18,395 bases of DNA, taken from contig JBMFVX010000052.1 in NCBI GenBank assembly GCA_049965775.1, positions 1 to 18,395 of the forward strand. Reading direction: 5' to 3'. Below are positions 1-6,558 of this stretch, in pieces; within the stretch, counting starts at the first letter, position 1, and each line of letters starts with the position of its first letter. The position numbers and the translations under genes are program-made. Origin of the DNA: JABEVB01 sp049965775. GTDB lineage: Bacteria > Planctomycetota > Phycisphaerae > WQYP01. The notes under the pieces are model-generated. The model saw only the letters and a program-made list of their open reading frames with translations. It did not search any database and was not told the origin of the DNA.

Positions 1-100
1 CTGAACTCAAAGAGATGATCGCACGCGGGGAGAACATCGGATGCAGGTGATATGGGAGCTTAAGTTAATGGCATTCGAGACAGGCGTGAAACCCCACACC

Positions 101-121
101 GTGATGAGAACATCTCATCAC
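101..121. terminator. Perfect 8-bp hairpin, terminator-like
   Basis: GTGATGAG (101-108) and CTCATCAC (114-121) pair perfectly around the 5-nt loop AACAT. No uninterrupted T-tract follows directly; only AATTTT occurs about 10 nt later. It could end a gene lying left of the window, but that gene is not visible here, so the role is inferred. Confidence 0.4.
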
Positions 122-560
122 AAGTGACGCCATAATTTTCAGTTCACCGAAATCGCTTATCGCACCGACTTACAGCAGATGAGCGGCTTACGGGCCTTAA
201 CTCACCTGACTGCCTATTTAGGTTTAAGCGACCTATCGCACCAATCGCACTAATCTTGGCAACTCGCCAAGGCGCAAATCAGGCCGAGCCCGAACTCGCT
301 AAGAGTTCGCTCGGCACATCCATGCGCCCGCTTCAGAAGAGACGCTTGTTCGCTCTATGCCGAACGAGCCATTGTGTTCTGCCGAAGCACTTGTTAACCA
401 CTGAGTTATTAACCGGGTTCAGACAACCCCGTGTTGAACTTCATCAACGCCTAACAGTAGGCGCGCAAAATGCGAAGTCAACAAAATCTTTAAAAAAATA
501 ATCGGGGAAGGCGATGTTTTTTATAAGCGATTATTTTACCTTAACTTACGCCAATCGCCA
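122..560. other. Gene-free, dyad-rich region (possible structured RNA or relic)
   Basis: I found no convincing gene here, but there is a run of short inverted repeats. The stems are 255-260/266-271 (CTTGGC), 283-315 (13 paired bases with a 2-nt bulge, loop GCTAA), 344-352/361-369 (one G-T pair), 415-419/425-429, 433-437/444-448 and 448-453/458-463. A 10-bp AT-rich dyad lies at 495-504/528-537. A further 10-bp inverted pair links AATCGCTTAT (151-160) to its complement at 523-532. The only open frame (256-501) resembles no protein I know and is full of these dyads. A structured noncoding RNA, a relic element or ordinary intergenic DNA are all possible. Confidence 0.35.
495..537. terminator. AT-rich inverted repeat, possible bidirectional terminator
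   Basis: AAAATAATCG at 495-504 is perfectly complementary to CGATTATTTT at 528-537 across a 23-nt spacer. The stem begins in an A-run and ends in a T-run, as bidirectional intrinsic terminators do. The stem is AT-rich and the loop is long, so this is only a candidate. Confidence 0.3.
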
Positions 561-889
561 TCCTCGATAGCGCACCTATTCTGACATCATTATCGGAGCT
601 ACATCTTCTTTTTAATGAATTATTTTGAGTTATCGGGCTATAAAACCACCCCGCATGCTAAATGAAAGCCAAGCCTACGCGACAAAGACGATTCCCCCAA
701 CGCCGATTCACCCGCCACGTTTGCCGTGCAACCGCGTCATATCGCCGCCACACTACCGCTAGCACCCCTTGGTGCGGGCAATATGGCACCGATTGCGTGG
801 CTTATTGCAACGCAATGTCCCTGCAAAAAATCGGCCTTGTTTGTTGAAACTCATCGTGGCATTTGCCAGCCGCCACCAACCGGTTCACA
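561..889 (+). promoter_or_regulatory. Leader region of the glycosyltransferase pair, with two hairpins
   Basis: No gene is supported here. The stretch around 605-645 is AT-rich and contains TATAAA (639-644), but I see no well-spaced -35 box. Downstream lie two perfect hairpins: GCACC 762-766 with GGTGC 771-775, and ATTGCGT 792-798 with ACGCAAT 810-816. They would sit in the 5' leader of the heptosyltransferase gene if transcription starts near 650. No clear Shine-Dalgarno sequence precedes that gene. Confidence 0.25.
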
Positions 890-2254
890 ATGCACGGCGT
901 GAATCAGCAGCCTTGCATATCGGCTCAACGCATTGTGGTCATCATGCCCAACTGGCTTGGCGATGCCGTCATGGCCACGCCATTTTTGTACGCCTTGCGG
1001 CAGCTCTATCCGCAAAGCCATATTGCCGGCCTCGCCAATTCGCTAGCCATGCCGGTGCTCAGCGGCTTGAGTTTGCTGGACGCAGCAATACCGTATCCGC
1101 TGGAGCCCGGTCATAAAAAGCCGTCTATCGCCGCGACCGCCGCCCTGCTGCGACACGGGCATTTTGATCTGGCCGTGATTTTGCCCAACAGCCTGCGGAG
1201 CGCTATGGTGGCCTGGCGAGCGGGCATTCCGCGGCGGCTTGGTTACACCCGCGAATACCGCACCCTTTTGCTTACCGACACACTTCGCCCAATGCACCGC
1301 TGCGCTAACGACCTTGACCTTCAATGGGCGAGGGAATTTGCCCGACGACTCATCAAAAATCGAACAGATGCCTTGGCACATAAGGCCACCGGCCAAGCCC
1401 AAGCCGAGAATACTCCACCCGATTGTGTGAGTTTTGAACCCGCGTCGGGGTATGCCCATCGCTTTAACTTTTTAATGCGTCAGGACGATGGCCGCACTTT
1501 TAACCAGCAGGGCCAATTTGGCCCGCTGCAACGCAGCCTGGCACGATGTCACAACTATCAGCCGGCGCCGGTGGTTGACTACTACCTTCAACTTGCGGAT
1601 TACCTCGGGTCAACCGAGCGATCGCGTACTTTGCGGTTGGGCATAACCGAAGCCGAGCAAGCGGAAGCCCAAAGCGCCTTGGCTGCCATGCGTATCGGTA
1701 GCGAACAACCGTATGCGATGGTGTTTCCGGGAGCCAACTTTGGCGGTTCAAAATGTTGGCCGCCGGAGCGCTTTGCCGAAGTAGCGGATAGAATAAGCAA
1801 CCCTGCCGGCCCTATTGCCGCGCGCGTAATAATAGCCGGCTCGCCGGCCGAAAAGCTGCTGGTAGACGCCATCTTGCGAAACGCCGCCGACCAGCCCGGG
1901 CTTGGTGCGATGCATCGGCAGATTGTGCCGCTCGCGGCGGTGCACGATGGCCGGGGTGTTTCGCTGGGGGCAGTCAAAGCCTTGGTGCAGCGAGCCGCGC
2001 TGATGCTGTGCAACGATACCGGCCCAAGACATTTTGCCGCGGCGTTCGGCGTGCCGCTGGTAACGCTCTTTGGCCCCACGGACCCGCGTTGGGCCGAAAT
2101 TTTTTATGCCGGCGAGCGGCAACTCTCTGTATCTGTGCCATGCGGCCCCTGCCAGCTCAAGCGATGCCCGATAGATCACCGTTGCATGACGGCGCTTGGT
2201 GTTGAACAGGTTTGGAACGCAGTCTTGGAGCAGTGGCAAAGGACCGGACCGTGA
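890..2254 (+). CDS. GT9 ADP-heptose:LPS heptosyltransferase (WaaF-like)
   Basis: By family this transfers a heptose from ADP-heptose to the growing LPS inner core at the cytoplasmic face of the inner membrane. The N-terminus has the typical strand and loop IVVIMPNWLGDAVMATP (about residues 15-31). The C-terminal nucleotide-sugar half shows FPGANFGGSKCWP (279-291), the NDTGP motif (375-379) and LFGPTDP (393-399). A Cys-rich end (C418, C421, C426, C432) is often seen in this family. The protein has 454 residues, against about 340-360 usually; the excess is an insert at roughly 150-225 between the lobes. The start is uncertain: TTG 863, ATG 890 and GTG 899 are in frame and none has a good ribosome binding site. 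I chose ATG 890. The stop overlaps the start of the next glycosyltransferase. Family is secure; the exact acceptor sugar is not. Confidence 0.88.
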   Translation: MHGVNQQPCISAQRIVVIMPNWLGDAVMATPFLYALRQLYPQSHIAGLANSLAMPVLSGLSLLDAAIPYPLEPGHKKPSIAATAALLRHGHFDLAVILPNSLRSAMVAWRAGIPRRLGYTREYRTLLLTDTLRPMHRCANDLDLQWAREFARRLIKNRTDALAHKATGQAQAENTPPDCVSFEPASGYAHRFNFLMRQDDGRTFNQQGQFGPLQRSLARCHNYQPAPVVDYYLQLADYLGSTERSRTLRLGITEAEQAEAQSALAAMRIGSEQPYAMVFPGANFGGSKCWPPERFAEVADRISNPAGPIAARVIIAGSPAEKLLVDAILRNAADQPGLGAMHRQIVPLAAVHDGRGVSLGAVKALVQRAALMLCNDTGPRHFAAAFGVPLVTLFGPTDPRWAEIFYAGERQLSVSVPCGPCQLKRCPIDHRCMTALGVEQVWNAVLEQWQRTGP

Positions 2255-3489
2255 AGTTAGCGCTGATTATTGAACATTTTGACCCGCATCGCGGCGGAGC
2301 TGAAGCCATGACTGTATGGCTTGCAGGCGAGCTTGCCGCACGCGGCCACGAGGTGCATGTGGTATGCCACGATGCCCGCCCCCCCAACCCGCGGCAGGCG
2401 GCACATGCCGGTGCATCGTACGATGCCGAGCGGTCGCGCAACAGCCTGCCTGCAGCCGCGGCGGCGCCCGACGGCGTCGTGATTCATCGCCTTCGCGGCG
2501 GCCGTTTGAGTACAGGCTTTGGCTTTCGGCATTTTGGCCGCGAGGCCGCCGCCTGGTGCCGCGAGCATAAACCGCATGTAGCTCATTCCATGACGATCGC
2601 CTGGGCCGGCGATGTATACCATCCGCACGCGGGAGTATACGCAAGCATTCAGCGGCAGTCGGTGGCCATGCGCGACACGCCGGCCAAAGCACAGCTGAAG
2701 AAACTGCTGCTGAAACTGGCAGGCAAACAGCGGATGCTGCTGAAACTTGAGCGGGCTGCCATTGAATCGCCCACGCGCGGGGGAGCCAAGCACATCATCT
2801 GCATCAGCGGCCTGATGGAGCAGGAGTTCACCCAACTGTATGCTGTGCCGCCGCAACGGTTGATCAGACTTGAGAACCCGCTGATGCGACCAGCGCCGGA
2901 TGCTACGGAGATGGCCGAGCACCGGCAGTGGCTGCGCGACATATATGGCTACCAACCCGATGACCGAGTGGCGCTCTTCGCGGGCCATGATTTTCGGCGC
3001 AAGGGGCTGGCTTGGGCCATTCGCGCCATTGGCGCTACACAAAGCCAATGGAAATTACTGGTAGTGGGACTGGGGCGGGTGCGGCGCTTTCTGGAACTGG
3101 CCCAGCAGCTTGGCGTTGCCGAGCGGGTGAAGTTCATCGGCCCGACGGAGCATATGAGCCGAATGTTTGCCGGCAGCGATGCCTTATTGCTTCCAACATT
3201 TTATGAAAGCTTTGGATTGGTGGCCCTGGAATCGCTGGCGCACGGACGACCAGTGGTAAGCACCAGCTATTTGGGCTGCGGCGAACTTGTCCGCAGCAGC
3301 GGCGCCGGCATGATTGTGCCCACACCGCGAAACGTAGCGGAAATGGCGCTGGCGCTTGATGCCCTGCCCACCAGCAGCCCAGAGTTGGCTCGCATGCAGG
3401 CCGCGGCCATGCGTGCCGCAGCCAATTCTCAACCCAGCCCATATCTCGATAAACTCGAAGCGATTTACCAGATGCTGGCCCGCCGATAA
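2251..3489 (+). CDS. GT4 glycosyltransferase, WaaG/RfaG-like
   Basis: Predicted retaining GT-B enzyme of family GT4 that adds a hexose to the LPS core or a similar surface glycan, on the cytoplasmic side. The N-terminal lobe opens KLALIIEHFDPHRGGAE (2-18). The middle segment at 124-212, with HPHAGVY and a basic helix containing KQRMLLKLER, is characteristic of WaaG relatives. The C-terminal lobe has LFAGHDFRRKGL (242-253) and the EX7E motif with E319 and E327 in ESFGLVALE. At 412 residues the length is slightly above family average; residues 43-75 look like a low-complexity loop. I chose GTG 2251 because its GTGA overlaps the TGA stop of the heptosyltransferase, an AGGA lies about 8 nt upstream, and the protein then starts right at the first beta strand. 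The overlap implies translational coupling and a shared pathway. Confidence 0.88.
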   Translation: MKLALIIEHFDPHRGGAEAMTVWLAGELAARGHEVHVVCHDARPPNPRQAAHAGASYDAERSRNSLPAAAAAPDGVVIHRLRGGRLSTGFGFRHFGREAAAWCREHKPHVAHSMTIAWAGDVYHPHAGVYASIQRQSVAMRDTPAKAQLKKLLLKLAGKQRMLLKLERAAIESPTRGGAKHIICISGLMEQEFTQLYAVPPQRLIRLENPLMRPAPDATEMAEHRQWLRDIYGYQPDDRVALFAGHDFRRKGLAWAIRAIGATQSQWKLLVVGLGRVRRFLELAQQLGVAERVKFIGPTEHMSRMFAGSDALLLPTFYESFGLVALESLAHGRPVVSTSYLGCGELVRSSGAGMIVPTPRNVAEMALALDALPTSSPELARMQAAAMRAAANSQPSPYLDKLEAIYQMLARR

Positions 3490-3502
3490 TCACAACATCT
3501 CC

Positions 3503-3577
3503 CGTCGGCAAGCCGACGCGAATAAGGCCGTTGGTACATGCGTCACACACAATCGGCTCAAGTGCAGCCTCGGGCTG
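3503..3577. terminator. Two hairpins between convergent genes
   Basis: The 111-bp gap between the GT4 gene (+) and the isomerase-like gene (-) contains CGTCGG/CCGACG (3503-3508/3513-3518, loop CAAG) and CAGCC/GGCTG (3565-3569/3573-3577, loop TCG). They lie where terminators of both converging genes are expected. Neither has a T-tract, so intrinsic termination is not proven. Confidence 0.4.
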
Positions 3578-3600
3578 TCGGCGGCCAGAACTGCCCAACA

Positions 3601-4455
3601 TTAGGGCTGCGGCTGGCAGAGCCACTGCATGACCTCTCGCCCCTCGGCGAGGCGTTGGGTTGCCGGGCGCTCGGAAAAATCTTCCAACAACAGCCAGCCT
3701 GAAAAGTTATTTTTATGAAGCGCCAATCGCAATTCATGGAGGTCAGCCATGCCCGCTGCAAGCGAGTCCCACTTCACGCCCCACCGCTGCCGACCGTCGT
3801 TGTCAGTTTTAACCCGCATTGCATTTTTGATATGAACTTCGGCGAGATACGGCCCCGGCATTTCGACAGCCATGCAAAAGTTCTCGTAGCCTTCCACAAC
3901 GGTGTTGCCGGGGTCTATTATCACGCCAATGTACTTCGGATTCAGTCCGTCTACCATACGTACGCACGCACTTGCGGTAGGCGTCAGAGACCCCTGATGT
4001 TGCTCCAAACAGGCGCGAACCCCGTAGCGTTGAGCCAACCGCGCTATGTGCGCAAAGCCGCTGCGGGCGGCGGCAAACTGAGTGTTGTAATTGCGCGAGG
4101 CGTCGTAGTTGGGGGCGGTAACGCGGACGTTCATGCCAGAGCCGGCCGGCATAGCCGCCATAACCGATTCCACACTGGCGGGTTCTAGGCAGGTGTAATA
4201 AGGTGAAATCGCACAGGTAGCCAAGCCATGGGCTGCGGCAAGTTGCATGAGCCGCGGAAGCTCGCCTGCCAGCGCTTCGGGCGCGAGGGTGGCACGGTTA
4301 TTGTTCCAGTACGTGTGCGGACCGTGCGCGGCGGCGGGAGCGGCAACGCGCCATTCGATACCTTCAAACCCGGCTTGAGCAACATGTTCGATAAGCTCAT
4401 CCGGCGAAAGTTCCGGCAGAATAATTGAACAGATACCGCAGTGAATATCACCCAT
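3601..4455 (-). CDS. Sugar phosphate isomerase/epimerase-like TIM-barrel protein
   Basis: Member of the xylose-isomerase-like / AP endonuclease 2 TIM-barrel superfamily, usually metal-dependent cytoplasmic isomerases or epimerases of sugars, inositols or related polyols. The 284-residue length is typical. Visible features are the opening strand CGICSIILPEL (6-16), FEGIEW (30-35), and four probable metal ligands at the expected barrel positions: E151 in CLEQH, D181 in IIDPGN, H208 in AEVHIKN, and E258 in LLLEDF. The start is well supported: AAGGAG lies 7 nt before ATG 4455. A radical SAM gene lies upstream on the same strand with a 138-bp gap; I see no clear promoter or terminator in that gap. 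The substrate cannot be told from sequence. Confidence 0.8.
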   Translation of the reverse strand: MGDIHCGICSIILPELSPDELIEHVAQAGFEGIEWRVAAPAAAHGPHTYWNNNRATLAPEALAGELPRLMQLAAAHGLATCAISPYYTCLEPASVESVMAAMPAGSGMNVRVTAPNYDASRNYNTQFAAARSGFAHIARLAQRYGVRACLEQHQGSLTPTASACVRMVDGLNPKYIGVIIDPGNTVVEGYENFCMAVEMPGPYLAEVHIKNAMRVKTDNDGRQRWGVKWDSLAAGMADLHELRLALHKNNFSGWLLLEDFSERPATQRLAEGREVMQWLCQPQP

Positions 4456-4462
4456 ATCAATA

Positions 4463-4468
4463 CTCCTT
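4463..4468 (-). promoter_or_regulatory. Strong Shine-Dalgarno of the TIM-barrel gene
   Basis: Read on the minus strand this is AAGGAG, 7 nt upstream of ATG 4455. It is one of the best ribosome binding sites in the window and fixes that start against other nearby ATGs. Confidence 0.7.
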
Positions 4469-4593
4469 ATGAAGCCTCAGGTGTTTCGACGATGCCTATT
4501 AACCGGCGGTAATGGTATCGTGTCCCGCGGTCTGTGCGTTGCATACGGCCGCAGGCAGCATCATCGCATGACCCGTTCCTGCGCCAAGAGGCC

Positions 4594-5490
4594 TCATTCA
4601 AACACGGCGACCGGCACGCCGATGAGGGCCGAGCGTACCCGCGAGGCAATCGCCTCAAGTTCATCCGCCGTCAGCTTGGCAGCGTACGACTCCGTGGTTT
4701 GCCGCGCCACCGTATACAGTTGCACCAGCTTGATGCGCCCCGCGGACGCCATGATTGCCGCAAGCCGGGCGATGTAGGCGTCAATTTCGGCGGGCGGCGG
4801 CGGCTCGTCGTGTATGCGCATGAGCAGGGTCTGAATGACGGTAGGCCGGGTTTGGCAACACCAGGCGAGATTGGCCAGAATGCGGTCCAGCGGCACTGCA
4901 GAGCGGTCTACCAGCTTGTAGTAGGCCTCGGTGCCGGCATCGAGTTTGGCCCATACTTCGCCATTGTGCTTATCCATAAACTCCAGTGCGCCGCGCACCA
5001 CTGGCCTGTGGAACATGCTGGCGTTGGTAATCAATACAAGCTTCACACCGGCGAGGCGGCGCTGGGCAAGCGTTTCGGCGGTCACTTGCACACACTGCGG
5101 AAACAGCGGCTCAGTTGTCGGCTCGCCATCACCGGAAAAGGCAACATCATTAAGTCGTCGCAATTGCGGCGAAATTTTATCGAAAGGGTCGTGGGCGTAT
5201 ATTTCGCCCGATTGCACCATGGCAAGCAGGCCGTCAAGTTCGGCCTGCACCTGGGCCATATCCACATGCGTTAGGGGCGGCGGCTCTTTGCGGTTGACGC
5301 TGCAATAAATGCAGTCAAAATTGCATACTTTGTCGGGGTTAAGGTTAATGCCCACGCTTATGCCGCCGCTGCGACGCGACACAACCGGGTATACATAACG
5401 ATTGGCCGCCCACTGCCGCGGATGTTGGGCAAAGGCGCGGCGATTCTCCGGGAGTTGGGCGGTATCAGCGGCCGACCTTGGCTGGGTCAT
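4594..5490 (-). CDS. Radical SAM protein related to COG0731-type enzymes
   Basis: Predicted iron-sulfur enzyme that cleaves S-adenosylmethionine to start radical chemistry in the cytoplasm. The CX3CX2C cluster motif is CNFDCIYC with C56, C60 and C63. It is preceded by ISVGINLNPDKV and followed by SGDGEPTTEP (119-128), the SAM-contacting glycine-rich stretch. The context RRSGGISVGINL and SGDGEPT recalls bacterial proteins grouped with the wyosine-synthetase-like COG0731. Archaeal and eukaryotic relatives act on tRNA-Phe; the role of bacterial ones is not settled, so no reaction is assigned. The length of 298 residues is normal. Start ATG 5490 has GAGGGG about 9 nt upstream. It is divergent from the phosphoesterase gene across a 104-bp shared promoter region. 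Confidence 0.85.
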   Translation of the reverse strand: MTQPRSAADTAQLPENRRAFAQHPRQWAANRYVYPVVSRRSGGISVGINLNPDKVCNFDCIYCSVNRKEPPPLTHVDMAQVQAELDGLLAMVQSGEIYAHDPFDKISPQLRRLNDVAFSGDGEPTTEPLFPQCVQVTAETLAQRRLAGVKLVLITNASMFHRPVVRGALEFMDKHNGEVWAKLDAGTEAYYKLVDRSAVPLDRILANLAWCCQTRPTVIQTLLMRIHDEPPPPAEIDAYIARLAAIMASAGRIKLVQLYTVARQTTESYAAKLTADELEAIASRVRSALIGVPVAVFE

Positions 5491-5511
5491 AAAAGCTCAC
5501 CCCTCGAACAT

Positions 5512-5582
5512 TTGACGTTATGGCACATAGTCAACTAGCATAACACCCCGGACGACGAAACAGAACGTTGATATTGTATAAT
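5512..5582 (+). promoter_or_regulatory. Candidate promoters for the phosphoesterase gene
   Basis: Two candidates lie in the divergent gap. The first is TTGACG (5512-5517), an 18-bp spacer, then TAGCAT (5536-5541), giving a leader of about 47 nt. The second is a perfect TATAAT (5577-5582) only 12 nt before ATG 5595, with no good -35 box; it would yield an almost leaderless mRNA. Both are read by eye from consensus matching. Confidence 0.4.
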
Positions 5583-5594
5583 AAAAGGGTATAG

Positions 5595-6488
5595 ATGCCC
5601 CCGGAAAATGAGCTAGAAACATCGGCCCAAGCCTCGCCCGCCCGGGCCACCTCCGCCAAGAGCGCTACGCGCGTGGGCGCACCTGCATTGGAGCCTGCGC
5701 CCGAGCCGGCGCCCGTGCCGGCGGCGCCGCCCGAAGAGCCGCTGGCCATTATTTCGGATATTCACGGCAACTTTGAAGCTCTTACGGCGGTCATGGCTGA
5801 GATCAAGTCGCGCGGCATCACACGCATTTGCTGCCTCGGCGATGTTATAGGCTATGGCCCCAATCCGCTGGAGTGCCTGGATACCGTCATTGAAAGCTGC
5901 GAGTTTACCATCATGGGCAACCATGATTTCGCGATATTCTATGAACCGTACAATTTCAATACCGCCGCCGAAAACTCAGCCTTTTGGACGCGCCAGCAGT
6001 TTGAAAAAGACCCTGATCGCACCCGCCGCAACCGCCGTTGGCGCTACCTTGGAGCCATGCAAACGCGAATGAATAACAAGCGGTTTTTGGCGGTGCACGG
6101 CTCGCCGCGCCGACCCATCAACGAATACATCTTTCCCGACGATATATACTCGGCAACGCAGAAGCTTGCGAGCATTTTCGACCGATTCAGCCATTTATGC
6201 TTTGTAGGCCATACCCATGTGCCAGGCGTATTTGTGCCGCATCCTGATTTTTATTCGCCGATAGACCTGAATCAGCGGTACGACATTACCGAGGAGCGGG
6301 CGATTATAAACGTCGGCAGCGTGGGCCAGCCGCGCGATCATGACCCGCGGGCGAGCTTTGCGATTCTCCATCACGATTATGTGGAGTTTGTGCGCGTCAA
6401 CTATGATATTCACGCCACGGTAGAAAAAGTGCGGGCGATTGACGCGCTCGACAACTTTTTGGGCCAACGGCTTATTGAGGGGGCCTGA
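5595..6488 (+). CDS. Calcineurin-like metallophosphoesterase (YfcE/MJ0936-like)
   Basis: Predicted two-metal phosphoesterase, probably a phosphodiesterase. All motifs are present in order: D55 and H57 in SDIHGN, GDVIGYGP (82-89), GNHD (108-111), H168 in AVHGSPR, and GHTH (205-208). The catalytic domain runs from about 49 to 270. The first 48 residues are an Ala/Pro/Glu-rich, probably disordered extension with repeated PAPEPAPVP; it has no signal-peptide character, so the enzyme should be cytoplasmic. AAGGG lies 5 nt before ATG 5595, supporting this start, although a later start nearer residue 48 cannot be excluded. yidC follows 70 bp downstream on the same strand and may be co-transcribed. 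The substrate is unknown. Confidence 0.85.
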   Translation: MPPENELETSAQASPARATSAKSATRVGAPALEPAPEPAPVPAAPPEEPLAIISDIHGNFEALTAVMAEIKSRGITRICCLGDVIGYGPNPLECLDTVIESCEFTIMGNHDFAIFYEPYNFNTAAENSAFWTRQQFEKDPDRTRRNRRWRYLGAMQTRMNNKRFLAVHGSPRRPINEYIFPDDIYSATQKLASIFDRFSHLCFVGHTHVPGVFVPHPDFYSPIDLNQRYDITEERAIINVGSVGQPRDHDPRASFAILHHDYVEFVRVNYDIHATVEKVRAIDALDNFLGQRLIEGA

Positions 6489-6508
6489 TGGCCCGCACCG
6501 CCGACAAT

Positions 6509-6536
6509 CGGCCCGGCTGCAGTGCCGGACGGGCCG
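6509..6536 (+). promoter_or_regulatory. GC-rich hairpin between phosphoesterase gene and yidC
   Basis: CGGCCCG (6509-6515) and CGGGCCG (6530-6536) form a perfect 7-bp stem around a 14-nt loop, just upstream of the yidC ribosome binding site. No T-tract follows. It may terminate or attenuate readthrough, or protect an mRNA end after processing. Confidence 0.35.
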
Positions 6537-6558
6537 CATCCCTGAAAGGTAATGACTC

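Noticed and set aside
3..50. Open frame ending in TGA at 48-50 that could be the last 15 codons of a gene left of the window
   Set aside because: Too short to judge. Only the hairpin at 101-121 hints at an upstream gene end.
431..463. Resemblance to an integron attC site (GCCTAAC at 449-455 fits RYYYAAC)
   Set aside because: No GTTRRRY partner lies at a fitting distance in the correct order, and no integrase or cassette gene is seen.
256..501. 81-residue open frame
   Set aside because: No ribosome binding site, non-ATG start, no recognisable fold, and the DNA is packed with inverted repeats.
662..847. 61-residue Arg/Cys-rich open frame before the heptosyltransferase gene
   Set aside because: No ribosome binding site or protein-like pattern, and it contains the two leader hairpins.
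4534..5274. Long plus-strand frame opposite the radical SAM gene
   Set aside because: Antisense shadow of a clear CX3CX2C protein; its own sequence has no family features.
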